Shown one piece after another: positions 11,852-23,989 of a stretch of DNA of 60,000 nt. Under the pieces are notes generated by a model that made no database searches, was not told the origin of the DNA, and was given only the letters and a program-made list of their open reading frames with translations. This DNA comes from Adiantum capillus-veneris (Eukaryota > Streptophyta > Polypodiopsida > Polypodiales > Pteridaceae). The position numbers and the translations under genes were made by a program. Location of the stretch: positions 31,485,396 through 31,545,395 of the forward strand of contig CM043960.1 in the NCBI GenBank assembly GCA_014529385.2, in the 5' to 3' direction. Numbering within the stretch: the stretch's first letter is position 1; each line of letters opens with the position of its first letter.

Positions 11852-12425
11852 TTAAGAAATCTCTCTCTCATCCTCGCATAACTCAGCATAACTTCCTATA
11901 TCTATATAGAGCTCTGCGTTTAAACACATATCCTCTGTTTCATTTTGTAGCTCCTCTGCATGCACCCCATATAGAGTAGTAGCATCTTGATGCTCGTCTG
12001 GCACCACCGCAACGGCTTCTGATTGAGCATCTTTGCTGATCTCCTCCATTGATGTTGTTGTGATTGGCACATGGTAGCCTTCATACGTTCTTGCACTACG
12101 AGGGGCTACCTCTATGACGTACCACCAGTTTGATGTAGACTTTGTAGGATGAAATATTACATGCCAGAGCCACATAACTTACATGAGAGCTTTCAAGCAC
12201 ATAACTTGTAAAAGGGGGATGTTAACTATTTACATACTTACTTGTTCACAATGCTCGGGTAGTACGAAAGTGTCTCTTAGGTCAGTCCATTTCTTAGTAG
12301 AATCCACCTCAAGAAAACCAGACTCTCCTCTACGCACAGTAGCGTTGCGACCCTCCATGATTATCTTGAACCATTGCACGTCAAACAAGTCGACAAAAAA
12401 TCCTCTGTAATCGATCCTCAAGATT
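11852..12425 (-). pseudogene. 3' end of the CACTA copy 2 transposase (DUF4216 part)
   Basis: It contains the DUF4216 exon from ILRIDYRGFFVDLFDVQW to LPEHCEQ and the last exon with NWWYVIEVAPR and the acidic tail, matching copy 1 at about 1912-2479. The splice acceptor before the last exon reads GCAT here against GCAG in copy 1, so this intron probably could not be removed normally. Everything upstream, including all of tnp2 and DUF4218, is missing. Confidence 0.78.
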
Positions 12426-13320
12426 GCATTATCTATGATGATTTTGAACCAATCAGTGTCGTCTTTCTTATACCAATCCTGCAACACAAGATTCAAGCTA
12501 TGTGCATTGCAACCAAACGTGTACAAGCTAGGAAAGCGCTCCTCCAAGAGATGACCTGATGCTGTGCAATTTTTGGCATTGTCCATTATCCATTTTGGAC
12601 ACCAACTTGGTGAATTGTTTCTCTAATTACATCGGCTATATAGCTCCTTGACTTTATCTCACCCGAGCTGTCAACCGATTTAATAAAGCACTCCCCTCGA
12701 GGACTGAATATCATCACATTAATCAGCGGCCTACGTTGGACATACCATCCATCAGTGACTATAGTGCATCTTGTTTGATCAATTTATTTCAAGATCAATC
12801 TATCAACTTCTTTTTGGGTGTCTACAAAGCATTTATTTAAGAATGTTGTCCGCATTTGATGATATGATGGAGGGGAAAAACCAACCCCATACTCACAGAT
12901 TTTCTTCCATGTATGCTTCCATGACTCTCGTGTGATCATCAACATAGAACCGCCTGTAAAACAGATAGCTTGTGTAAGAGCAGATATTGCCTCTTCAAGA
13001 GCACATGATTGAAAGCTTTGCTCTAGACTTACTTTCCTCGTTCTATGCATTTCAAACAGGTACTCGGGCGATCCATCTTGAATGCTAGCTCTTTGTGTGT
13101 GTATGTGTGTGTGTGTGTGCGCGCGCGCTCGCCGGCATGGAGGGTCCACCACTATTTTGTCCGCCTTGTGTTGAGGCAGCACTGCCTTGGTGCTTTGAAG
13201 CATAACGGATTGGAGTTGGTATTCTAGGTCGCCTTCCATTGGCTACACCTCCTAACAACTCTCTCAAGCGTTTCGTGGCACTCTCATGACCTACACCATT
13301 ACATCTGCGTCCAATAGATC
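12425..13320 (-). pseudogene. hAT-type transposase fragment (BED-like end and DUF659)
   Basis: On the minus strand there is a BED-finger-like end (HESATKRLRELLGGV), a Pro- and Ser-rich linker interrupted by a GT/GC microsatellite (about 13096-13127), and then DUF659: CTIVTDGWYVQRRPLINVM followed by MDNAKNCTASGHLLEE and FGCNAHSLNLVLQDWYK. DUF659 proteins are plant hAT transposases and their domesticated relatives. At least two in-frame stops break it, for example after DRLILK. It ends exactly where CACTA copy 2 begins, and there the two frames are joined without a stop. The catalytic C-terminal hAT domain is absent. Confidence 0.72.
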
Positions 13321-13329
13321 TATTAGTTG

Positions 13330-14940
13330 TTATTCCCTAATCCAAGGAAGTGGTCCCCAATAAGAGGTAGATACATCACTAGTAGATTGAGCTATTTGCA
13401 TAACTGGACTTGCGACTACATTCTCAAATCTCACTTTGCAATACTCAACCTCTTTTATAGGTTGTGTATGCATCTTTGATTCATTAAAGATCACTTGTGA
13501 GCTACGAATAACTCTCCAAGATTCTAGTTGCCATAGATGACAACCCATGTCTCCATTTGCACCATAGCCAATGAAGATGCATTTGTGTGACTTGGGGTCC
13601 AACTTCTTTCTAAGCTCTTTAGACACATGTGAGACTGCCTCACACCCAAACACACATAGTCTGTCATAATTAGGCTTTTTGTCTGTCCACATATCCTACA
13701 AAATCTTGTAGTTGAATGGTGTACTAGGCAACCTATCGGTTATATGCACCGCTATCATAATAGCCTCTCCCCAAAACACTTGAGATAAATTTTCCATAGA
13801 TAGCATGGAAGTGACCTCTCTTGAATAGTTCTATTTATGTGATGAGCAACTCCATTGTGAGTAGGTGTGTACGGTGTAGTAAACTGCCTCTGGATTCCTC
13901 TTTGCACTACAAAATTCTTGAACTCACTAGAGACACACTCTCCCCCATTGTCAGAGCACAAAGTCTCTAACTGCCTCACTATTTCTTGACCATAGCTAGG
14001 AATTTTTAAAATGTAGCAAAACCTTCGTTTTTCCTCTTCAAGAGGTAGACCCACATCTTTTGAGTTCTATGAAAGTCAAGAAATATAATGCTCCCCCTAG
14101 AGACTTATGTGGCATAGTCCCACATAGATCACTATGAATCAAATCTAGAGGATTCCCTAACTTTCTATCCAATGGCAAAGTGGTAAGCCTAGTCCGTTTC
14201 TCATTTATGCAATGCTCACAAAAACTAAATTACAATAGTTTAACATAGGGATATAGCCAGAATGACATAATTTCTTCATTCCTTTCTAATTCATATGACC
14301 AAGACGACCATGCCACAACTTAGTAGAAGGTAGCTCGGCTACATAGATAGGCTTCTCTTTCACACTAGAAACATACAAACAGTACAATGACCATACTTTT
14401 TGCCTTTGAGCATGACCAAGTTACGTTTTTTGATTATCCAGGAACCATTGCCAAACATTGTAGTGCATCCAAGATGATCAAGCTATCCTACTAAAACCAA
14501 GCTCTTGATTAGGTTTGGCACATGTATAGCACCTTGAAGCATGAATTGAGTACCATAATGCATACAAAAATTCACATATCCAATGCCACATATCTCAAGC
14601 TTATGAGAATTACCCAACTTAATTGAACCATGTGTAGATGCATATATGGAGGACCACTTCTTATGAGGAGTAATATGAAAATTGGCACCTAAATGAATGA
14701 TCCAATTCTATGTATAGCATTTGTCAAGAGCTAATAATGCCTCTAGACTCAAATCAGAAGCGAAGACTAGTACATCTGATGGCTGCAACATGTCAGGAAC
14801 AACATTATTATGTGGAGGCTCAATGACATTGAACTCCTCTATCTTCAGACTACTCTTAGGAGGTGTAGGACTTATGACAATAGCTTTACTCTTTTCTCTT
14901 TGCAATCACAACAAAAATTTATCTTTATGCGTCCTTTCTT
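13330..14940 (-). pseudogene. Ty1/copia retrotransposon fragment (protease and integrase part)
   Basis: On the minus strand this reads as a copia polyprotein in pieces. First comes a protease-like segment (NWIIHLGANFHITPHKKW, resembling the copia WILDSGAS motif, with D replaced by H). Then comes integrase with LCSDNGGECVSSEF and FTTPYTPTHNGVAH. Last is the post-integrase segment with RLCVFGCEAVSHV and KCIFIGYG. Many stops and shifts are present. Reverse transcriptase and RNase H are missing, and no LTR was found. It abuts the hAT fragment on one side and Ty3 element 1 on the other. Confidence 0.8.
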
Positions 14941-15352
14941 GTGACAATGGTAGCTGTTTGGTGGACACAATGGATAGATACGTAAAAGGCAGATATACAC
15001 CAAACTTTGTTGTACTCGCTCATTTTTCCAAACGAAGCGGTGTAATTCTACTAATGAGGATTCTTATATTCATTCCCTCCTAGCCTCTCTGAGCCTACAC
15101 ACCATGTAAGTGGCCGAATGGTCGTGGGAAAATCCCCCTAGCTCTTAAGTCAAAACCCTTAGTTTTGAAAAACACACGATCATTATTTTTGAGAGAATTG
15201 GACGTCGACTGTGAGAGCTCTTTCCTGCTACAAACTGTAATCTGCTTTTCTCCTTGTCTGGTAATCAGAATTCGATTCCGAATAGCACATTGTGTTCCTT
15301 GTTTCTTTCTATACAATCTAAGTGTAATCATTCTCAATTCTAATGTACTTCC
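14941..15352. other. Junction between the copia fragment and Ty3 element 1; no gene seen
   Basis: Short open frames on both strands carry no recognisable motif. This could be untranslated leader or LTR remnant of either neighbour. No PBS or TG...CA boundary was identified. Confidence 0.4.
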
Positions 15353-16200
15353 ATGCCTTCTCAACCTGCATATGACGTGAAATTGTTGTATTTAAAGTTT
15401 CAATTTGAAAATCTGCTTAAGGCCAAAATCTATAAGGATGGAATGGACCGCTACTGTGTTAAGTTGGAAAATAAGCCAAGCGAGTTCAAGGACCTTGTAC
15501 ATGTGGATTATGACGGAGAGAAATACTTTGACAGAGAGGGAATGATGTACCTAGTGGTTCACAACCCCTTTATTGTGGACAAATGGGGGATGACTGTCAC
15601 CAAGGACAAGGTAGATGAAGAGCTAGTAGATGAACCACCCAAAATGGACAAGCAAAATGTGGTGTTCAGACGCAGCAATGACGGCTTAATACAGACAACA
15701 CTTGTGTGGGGCTATATAAATTTAATAATAGAGAACAAACACTCTATTATAGAAGTGATGAACCCCGCATCAAGGAACTGCATGATTGTAAAAAACTATA
15801 AGTTTTTACTTACACAGAAGGGAGAAGTATTCAGGTGGTCATAATGGATAAGTATGGCCGAAAATACTCTCCTATGGACCGTAAGGAGCTAGAGCGATAT
15901 ACATATTGTGGGAGACCACTCCACCAATACTATGTAAACTCAAAAGAATTGAAAACCACGACTACTTACACGAGACCAGAAACTGGGAATGTAAGTCTAG
16001 TAAGAACCAGAGTGGAAGATTCTTTTGGACATCAACGGTTTTCAAACACAGGGCCTATGGGATCAACGGGTCTAGGGCTTCTATGAATATGGAGAGGGGC
16101 AGTGTGGCACTTGATTTGACTTACACAACTAGAATCCCTCCGACTATTACACGAGATCAACTTAATGTACGTTGGCGGATAGGATACCAAGTATAGTGCT
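15353..16200 (+). other. Unassigned reading frames at the 5' end of Ty3 element 1
   Basis: A 163-codon frame (15353-15844) and overlapping short frames to 16196 have balanced composition and contain DRYCVKLENKPSEFKDLVHV and NPFIVDKWGMTV. I do not recognise the family. Position directly before gag suggests either the gag N-terminus or an extra 5' ORF. Confidence in any function is low. Confidence 0.35.
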
Positions 16201-16299
16201 AAGAGGAGAATATGAACCTACAGAGACCACACGAGGAGGACCAGGGGTAGTGAGGATGGTTGTGGAGTCCAAACGCATGCGACCATCTCAAGTGGCAAA

Positions 16300-18313
16300 A
16301 TGTGTACCAAAAAGTATAGTCGATCTGGAGATCCGTATGCTCATGTTTTGATCTTCAAACAAGTGTTGAGGACGGAGAAGGTAACTAATTTCCATACACA
16401 ATATGAAGGCTTTGGACTGACTAGAAGGCATTGCTTTGAACCTTTAAATAACCTAGTATCGAGAAACTTCTCCGAGAATTCACTGAGGAGTTCTCAAAGA
16501 GAGGAATTAAGCATAATACTGTCTCTCAGATCTATGTATTTAGACAAAAGGAGAAGGAAAAGGTAAAGGAAGCCTCACTTCGATTTAAGCAGTACATAGA
16601 AAGATGCCCTGCTAGAGAACTACCTCAGGATGAGAGACTGTCAATCCTTTTCATAGAAGGATTGCAAAATGAAACTCTCAAAAAAGACTTGCACTTAAAG
16701 GCATGATTTACTTTTGAGCAAGTCACGAAAGAGGCGTTGTATCTGGTAGACAATTGCAAGGCATATGGAGAGGTAACAGAAGAGACAGACCAAGGGATGA
16801 GTAGCACCTCTTTAACAATTAGTGAGTCCACAATGAAACTGGGTGGGCAAAACCCAAATGTGCCGGATGTTGATCAAATGATCGAGGAAGTGATCAGAAG
16901 GATGAACCAAGGAAACAAGATGAACCCAAACACACGACAACAGCCTACCCAAAAATGTGACACTTGTGGAGGAGATTATCCAACTCAGTGGTGCAACCTT
17001 CAACAAAGGTCAAGAGTAAACGTACCGCATGTATTGAAGTGGTGTGCTACTGAACAAAAAATTGGATAAACCATGAAACCCACGAATGTTTCTTTAATAG
17101 AAACTATGTTAGAGAAAGATAGTATAGGCCATATGGAGGGAAACAATTGCCACCACTTCCAAGATACCAAATAGGGCAAAATAACGTAATCCAAGGGCAA
17201 GAAAAACCTCAACCTGTGTTGGGGCATCAGCCTCCTTTACCTCAACAAAACAGGGCCGTGGTAAGGATTTCACAACCTATAGAAGCACCTTCTGATCAGA
17301 GTATGGTCTAGGTAGTTTCATACCGAGAAGAATTAGACAATACCTACGAGAGAGGGTTTGACGACAATGCTTATGCTTGTGAGGAATAAATTCCATGGAT
17401 GGTTTTTGAGGAGATGCCAGAACCATCATACATAGCAAAACCAACAAAAAACCATTACTTGGTCAATGATTATGTTTATGGAAACACAGAACTACAAACC
17501 TAGGGGATATCCTCCTAGAACATGACAATTGATGGGGACTCCACAAGCTTCTCCACCACTAGTAGGACCATGCAATGAATGTGACGGTGATCATTGGGCA
17601 AGGAGTTGTCCACACAAAGGAGAACGTATCAAACCCTTTGGGTTCTGTGAGGGGTGTACAAATGACCATTGCATTCCACATTGTCCAAAAAACCCTAATA
17701 ACAAAGGGAAAGCAACCATGAAAAAAATCGGAATTGTACCAAGCTCAAGTGGATCAGAAACAAAACCAACCATTTTGATAAACGCGGTAACGAGAGCCCA
17801 AGCACATGAGGCTGCGAGGAACACCCCAGCCAGCCAAACCGAGATAGAAAATTTGTCTGTTAGAACCCTAGGAAATTCTGGAAGGCAAAACGAGGCAAGA
17901 TAAAAGCCAAAAGAGAGAAAGAAAAAACGGCTTTGGAAACCAAATTACTGCAAATAGAGGAACAATTGAGAATGGAAAGAGACCTTAAGAAAAAGTGTGA
18001 TGTAACGAAACCATCATCAATACTGTCAGGAGGATTTGTCTTGGTGGACAAGGTCTTTGAACCCTTGGATGCGATCTTAAAATCTTATGATGCTAGGTTA
18101 AAGCCCAACCAAACCCAGAAGGATAGATGGCTAATGTACCCTCACCCGGCATATGAAAAAGAGAGGTTAAAGATGTGCAAGAAGCTTATCCAAGCCGCTC
18201 AAGCGCTTATGGAACCACCATTACCGACTGCTCTAAAAATTGAGGTGTTAATCCACAAAAAAATTCAAGAGTTAAAGGAGCGAGGGATTGGAGACAGAGA
18301 CCAAAAAGATTAG
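16300..18313 (+). pseudogene. gag region of Ty3 element 1
   Basis: A retrotransposon gag core is read across frames at about 16460-16760: EASLRFKQYIERCPARELPQ then ERLSILFIEGLQNETLKKDL, matching the plant Ty3 gag domain. Downstream are two degenerate zinc knuckles: CDTCGGDYPTQWC (about 16957-16995) and CNECDGDHWARSC (about 17571-17610), the second of the form CX2CX3HX4C. The C-terminal part (17933-18313) is Lys/Glu-rich and probably coiled. Gag would form the particle and package RNA. Several frameshifts and stops separate the parts. Confidence 0.7.
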
Positions 18314-18583
18314 GTAAAGGAAACACCCCTGGATATGAGGGTGGCAACCAATACGACAAATGGAATGTATTCACAATCACCTATGCCAATTCTTGAAGTG
18401 GAAGAACAATGGCCACAGGACCTATGGGAGCATATCCAAAACAGAAAAGATGGAAGTGCAACGCTTCAGTCAACCCCTATCATCACGAGGATCCACCTCG
18501 AACATGAGGTCTACCCAAATGATATCCGATCTCTGTATGGTAATGTAGGAACAGAGTTATAAAAAAACAACAAAACTCAATCA

Positions 18584-19460
18584 TTGAAGACGTTACCTTC
18601 ATTTATTAGCAACCATGAAACCAGATTAGAAGTAAAGAAAGTACCATCTCAATGGAAGGTTAATCCTAAGATGATGGATACCAAAACTCTTCATGAGATG
18701 ATGTCGTCCCCTATTCGTTATACGCTAACTCTAAGTGAGTTACTGCAACTAAGACCTCCAAAAACACTAAACAACCAAACCTCGAAACAAACTAAACATG
18801 AACCAGTGCTGCCAGTGAACAAGGTAGGAGATTATTGCGAAGGTGAAGAAGGAAACACGACCTTGCCTATGGAGTACAAGGACATAAAATCGGTAGCAAT
18901 ATTGGATAGTGAAGGCGGAATTTCCATAGTCATCAAAGAAATATGGAAAAATGGGGAAAACCTGCTCTCAGGAAAACTAGAATGAAACTTCAAGTAGCGG
19001 ATGGGTACCTAGAGAGACCTATTGGCATTTTTGAGCAAATCGTAGTAACCTCTTGTGGAATTGCATATGAACACACATTTGCTATTTTATGAATTTTGAT
19101 GAGAGCAGCAATTTTGTATTGGGCAGCAGACCGTTTATGCATGAGCTCAAAATGATACAAGATTGGGGCTATGACTATATCTACCTAAGAAACAAGGATT
19201 TCACTACAAAGATTAGTGTCATGAACCATAGTTATAGAGATATGGAACGAACCCCAGGAGAGGAACTAAACTCCACAACTGACCAAGAAGGAGAAATACC
19301 TGCTTGGCTACAAAACAAAGCTCACAATTGGACATGCGGAGCTTCTGAGGATGATAGTTTGAAAAAAGAGGATTGCATTCATGATAGGTCAATACAAGAC
19401 AAGGCATATGTACCAGAGCCCTTTCCAAAGAGGTTTGAACCTTTTGGATGGTAGCAGATA
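18584..19460 (+). pseudogene. Upstream retropepsin-like region (PR1) of Ty3 element 1
   Basis: The segment VAILDSEGGISIVIKEIWK, then LQVADGYLERPIGIFEQIV and FVLGSRPFMHELKMIQDWGY, follows the layout of the plant Ty3 protease (D-G-G active-site loop, K-A-D-G-x-x-x-x-P-I-G strand, L-G-x-P-W-like loop). The active-site loop carries an insertion (DSEGG). A stop and a frameshift lie near 18985-19090. This is the normal place of protease, between gag and RT. Confidence 0.55.
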
Positions 19461-20259
19461 CTGGCCACTCTTGATCTGTGCGTGAATGAGGAGACCCTGG
19501 CCAAATTCTGTGTTGAGAAAGGATATGATATCATTCCTTTAAAGATGATGAGTGTCAGCCTAAGTCCAAAATCAAAATTGGAAATCCCTGACAGAGAAGG
19601 GGTTGCAAATTGCCGACGCATAGTGGATGAGATCTCGGTGAGGGACCTTGACCAAATTGATGAAGAAGCATTCCAAGACTCTACAGATAAGCTTTTAGAA
19701 GACAACGCGGATGACAAGCTTTCTAGTAGTTCATATCAGGAGATCAAACGAAAGGATCGACAAGTGATCTACTATGAATTTCCAAACCAAAATCCTCGAA
19801 GACAGCGTAGATATCTGAATAAACGCATGAACAAATGAAACAAGAGAAAAGAATATTCAGTACCTCTATTAACTGACAAAACACAGTATTTAAGGTTGGT
19901 TGAAGCAACTGATTACCTTAAAGATGGGATATCAAAGAGGTACATGAAACCTGACTCAACCAAAACAAAATAGAAGAAGAAGAACAAATAAAAGCCATAT
20001 ACAGAGAGTATTTCTAAAAAGGCCATGAAGTTATCCAAAAGTGAGCGCAAACACAAATGAGTTGAAACGAACTTTGAAAGAAGTTTGGACGACAGAGTTC
20101 GAATCTGATGATGAATCAAACAATGATAAGTTTGATGCACCTTCCCACTACAACATTTCTACTATTCAAGATAGAAAAATTGTAATGCAGAAGCCCAAAC
20201 GAGACCCCAAAAGAGCCTGGAACTTCATATTATGGGCCTGAAAAAGCCAAATGCATAAA

Positions 20260-21615
20260 CTTAGCAAAACCAGGTGAGGAACCTAAACTAGCATACATTG
20301 CCATAGACCTTACAAAAGAAGAAGAGCAACTTCTGATAGATACACTCAGGCATGTGTTTGCTTGGTCATACAAAGACCTGAAGGGGATAGATTCAGAGAT
20401 CTGTTAGCACATGATACCCCTTAAAAGTGATGCCAGACCACGCAAACAACGTCCTTATATGTACAATGAGACTTTTGCCAAGGAGGAGATAGACAAACTG
20501 AAGGATGCAGAGTTTATCTACGAGATTGAACACGTCGATTGGGTGTCCCCAATTGTGGTAGTACCCAAAAATAATGGCAAATTGCGTGTCTGTGTAAACC
20601 TCAAATAGGTAAATGCTACCACCATTAGGGACAACTATCCACTACCAATAACAGATCATGTTATTGAGAGAGTTGCGGGAAAGGAGGCCTATATTTTTCT
20701 AGATGGGTTCTTAGGCTACAACCAATTAACCATAAAAGCGGAAGATCAACATAAGACGGCTTTTGCAACAGAGTGGGGATATTTGCGTACAATACCTTTT
20801 GATCTAACCAATGCACTTGTCACTTTTTAAAGACTAATGAGTCATGCATTCAAGGGATATCTCAGACAATTTTTAGAGATTTAATGGATAAGCTTTGTGT
20901 TCTTTCTCACCTGAGAAGTGATCACATAACGCATCTAGAGAAAGTCTTTGAAAAATGCAGAACTTATCATATTTGCTTAAACACAAAAAAATTGTGTCTT
21001 CATGGTAAGACAAGGTAAAATTTTGGGCCACATTGTTTCCAAAAATGGGATTTCCACAGATCAAGAAAAGATACAAATAATTGCCACACTACCGAGACCA
21101 AAAAAAATGGAAGAAGTGCAGGCATTTATGGGTCATTGCGGGTACTATAGGTGCTTCATATGCATGTATGCTGTAATAGCTAAGCCGTTGTATGCCATCG
21201 TTGCTAAATTTGAATGGACAGATGAATGCGAGTTGGCTTTTCACAAATTGATTTCTGCTCCAATTTTGCAAGCCCCTGACTGGAGCAAGATCTTTTACGT
21301 TCATGTTGATGCATCAGCCTATGCCAAGGATGCATATTAGCCTAGCCAGGAGAGAAGAAAATGGATTTTCCCATTTGCTACTCTTGTAGGCAACTGAACA
21401 ACGTGGAGAAAAATTATACCACTACAGAAAGAGAGGTCTAGGAATGATATATGTTGTCAAAAAATTTAGACATTACCTTAATGCAAACAAATTCGTTTTC
21501 TTTGTAGATGACCAAGCATTGTCATATCTGGTAAACAAACCTTGCACAGGAAGGATTGTTCGTTGGTTTATACTATTGCTTGAGTTTGATTTCATAGTAG
21601 TCGTAAAAAAGGGGA

Positions 21616-21712
<97 letters not shown>

Positions 21713-21720
21713 CAGATAAT
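20260..21720 (+). pseudogene. Reverse transcriptase and RNase H of Ty3 element 1
   Basis: RT starts with the typical MIPLKSDARPRKQRPYMYN and EHVDWVSPIVVVPKNNGKLR, then DNYPLPITDHVIERV and FLDGFLGYNQLTI. The catalytic F/Y-x-D-D box near 20875-20905 is disrupted (FLRDLMDKLCV). A thumb and connection segment follows (ILGHIVSKNGISTDQEKI, FMGHCGYYRCF). RNase H is represented by FYVHVDASAYAKDAY and MIYVVKKFRHYLNANKFVFF. Stops occur at about 20606, 20828 and 21337. A long CA repeat invades the RNase H/integrase linker. Confidence 0.85.
21617..21709. repeat. (CA)n microsatellite, about 93 bp
   Basis: About 45 uninterrupted CA units lie where element 1 should encode the RNase H to integrase linker. 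The run encodes poly-His-Thr in the pol frame, but this is slippage, not a domain. Confidence 0.95.
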
Positions 21721-22242
21721 CTTTTGAGACTGCTCCATGGGGAAGCACCTGAAGGTATTGATGATGATCTTCCAGATTTGTACCTATTTAACATTGAAAT
21801 GGTTTCGAGATGGAGTGAAGAGGTCATTACTCTACTCACAATCGGATCATTACAGGCAAAAAGACAACCATCAATCATACATCGAACAAGAAATCTCCAG
21901 CTTTTAGCCGGACGACTGTACAAGCACGGTAAGGATGGGATTTTTAGACTATGTGTACAACCGGATGAATACAAATACTACCTCAAACAGGCTCATATAC
22001 AAAATACGGGGTTTCATGATAGAGAAATGTAAACATACCAAAGACTAAAGAGACTAGGAGTCTACTGGCAAAACATGGAAAATAACGTCCATACTTATGT
22101 AAAATCATGTGATATCTATACAAAGCAACCTCCAACGGAACATGCCACCCTGTTTTGAGTAGTACAAGCACTCAAATGGAGTACTCACATAACCGAGTAC
22201 TTAAAAAGCTAGACCGTCCCAGAGGGATGGGTTAAGGCAAGA

Positions 22243-23485
22243 ATGAGAACTGTAGCAAAAGAAGCAAAACATTATCTGCTAATCGCAAACCAACCGTATA
22301 GGCAAGGAAAAGACGAACATTTACGATTGTGTGCTACGAAAAGCGAATATTTCTTTATCCTAGAACAAGCACACTCGAGCCAGCTAGGGGGACATTTCTC
22401 TGCTGATAAAACTGCAAAGCTAGTACTTCACTCAGGCATACGGTGGCCAACCCTGTTTAGGGATGCAGAGGCCTACATCAAAAGATGTGATGAATGTCAA
22501 CGCACAAAACCACCACTATAGAAAGATGAAATGCCATTACGGCCAACGATGGGAGTATGCGCTTTTATGAAATGGGACATCGACTTTATTGGATCCATCA
22601 TACCTCCTTCAAATAGGACGCACGCACAATACATAATAGTAGCAATAGATTACATGACCAAATGGGCGGAAGCAAAGGCAACACAAAAAAATGATGCACG
22701 GACTACGGCTCAGTTCCTCTTCGAACATATCTTTACCAGATATGGTCTACCCATTATAATAGTGAGTGGTAGAGGAACACACTTTCTGAACAACGTCATT
22801 GAAAGCTCACTTGAAAAATTCATGGTGGTCCATCGCAAATCAGCACCCTATCATCCACAAGCTAATGGATAAGCCAAGAGTACCAATAAACTCCTATGCA
22901 CGGTGCTTACCAAAATAGTCAATGACTCAAGAGATGATTGGGATCAAAAGCTACATACTGCATTATGGGCTTACAGGGTAGCTTTTAAAGCTTCCATCGG
23001 GATCACTCCTTTTAACCTTGTGTTCAGGATTAATGCAATTCTACCCATGGAATTCTTAGTAAAAACATTACGGGTTGCAACACAATTATGATGGATGGGA
23101 CACAAGCTATCAGAGAGACTAGACACCCTGGAGCAATTAGATGAAACCAGAGTGAGAGCGTACTGCAGGGATAAATTCTCAAAAAAGACAAATGAAAGCT
23201 TTCCACGATCAACATGTGATTAGCAAGGAGTTCCAAAAAGGGGATTACGTTTTGGTGTATAACCTAAAACAACACTCCAAAAAACTCAAAAAGCGAGGGA
23301 TCGGGCCTTTTGTAATACATATTATATCACAAAGTGGCACCATCAAGAACTCCAATCTCCAAACGATACATGTAATAGATCAGCACAGAAGTCAAGCCCA
23401 TGACATTTCTGAACAGGCACAACAAGAAGCCAAAATCAAAATATCAAAGCGAAAGGAGCGGGAAAACCTTCAGAGAAATGACTAG
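22243..23485 (+). pseudogene. Integrase of Ty3 element 1
   Basis: The HHCC zinc-binding domain is visible (QAHSSQLGGHFSADKTAKL ... CDECQRTKPPL). It is followed by the catalytic core with WDIDFIGSI, YMTKWAEAKAT, an expected D replaced in IIIVSGRGTHFLNN, and YHPQANG. The C-terminal part (FQKGDYVLVYNLKQHSKKLK, RGIGPFVI) resembles the Ty3 GPF/Y module. Integrase inserts element cDNA into host DNA. Stops at about 22521, 22870 and 23089 and a frameshift near 23170 inactivate it. Confidence 0.85.
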
Positions 23486-23527
23486 CAGAATAATTATACC
23501 AATTCCCCTTCCATAACATCAATACAA

Positions 23528-23977
23528 ATGGAGTCTACATGGTTAGGTGGCATAGATCTACGCATTATGTTGCAACTTGCCGATGGCACCACCGAGCGTG
23601 CATTAGTGGATATTGGAGCAAGAGAAAATGTTGTCAACTACTCCACTTTCATGAAATTAACAAAGGAACCTCTAACGCCAAGTACTATGGGGTTCAATGT
23701 GGCAAACAAAGGCACAATGAACAGCCTAGGACATGTAAATTTACCCTTAACTATTGATGGAACAATTTATCCTCATCAATTTCATGTGGTTGAGGATACG
23801 GATCTTAACGAACCAATTATTCTAGGAGTGCCGTGGATGCGCACTTATCAAGCCACACCAAATTGGCAGGATACTACCTTACAACTCATGCTAGATGACA
23901 AATCTTACGCCACACCATTTGTACAATCAGACTACATATGGGAACCTCTCCAATCAACACCTGCTCCAATCCAGTGA
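23528..23977 (+). CDS. Second retropepsin-like domain (PR2) of Ty3 element 1, after integrase
   Basis: An open frame of 149 codons starts with an ATG 40 bp after the integrase region. WLGGIDLRIMLQLADGTTE leads to an aspartic-protease loop, RALVDIGARENVVNYSTF (DIGA instead of D-T/S-G-A), and ends with the flap-side motif EPIILGVPWMRTYQATPNW. The family is the retropepsin-like fold, a homodimeric aspartic protease. The position is unusual: Ty3 proteases precede RT, and this element has such a region at about 18.9 kb. PR2-like domains recur at 39943-40368 and about 46650-47010. It may be an enzyme, a pseudo-enzyme, or a binding module. Unlike gag and pol, it has no stop. Confidence 0.7.
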   Translation: MESTWLGGIDLRIMLQLADGTTERALVDIGARENVVNYSTFMKLTKEPLTPSTMGFNVANKGTMNSLGHVNLPLTIDGTIYPHQFHVVEDTDLNEPIILGVPWMRTYQATPNWQDTTLQLMLDDKSYATPFVQSDYIWEPLQSTPAPIQ

Positions 23978-23989
23978 TGTTCTCAAAAG

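Larger units (their letters stand above)
9697..12425 (-). mobile_element. CACTA element, copy 2, inverted relative to copy 1 and 5'-truncated
   Basis: It begins at 9697 with CACTACAAGAGGTTGTGTGC and continues with the same sub-terminal repeats, TNPA-like gene and transposase 3' end as copy 1, all on the minus strand. Similarity to copy 1 is very high across genes, introns and spacers. The match stops at about 12425, inside the DUF4216 exon (ILRIDYRGFF), where a hAT-derived sequence takes over. The preserved end is thus the 3' end. Confidence 0.88.

Noticed and set aside
21473-21974. Poly-Cys/Val or poly-His/Thr proteins on either strand
   Set aside because: These frames only translate the CA/GT microsatellite at 21617-21709.
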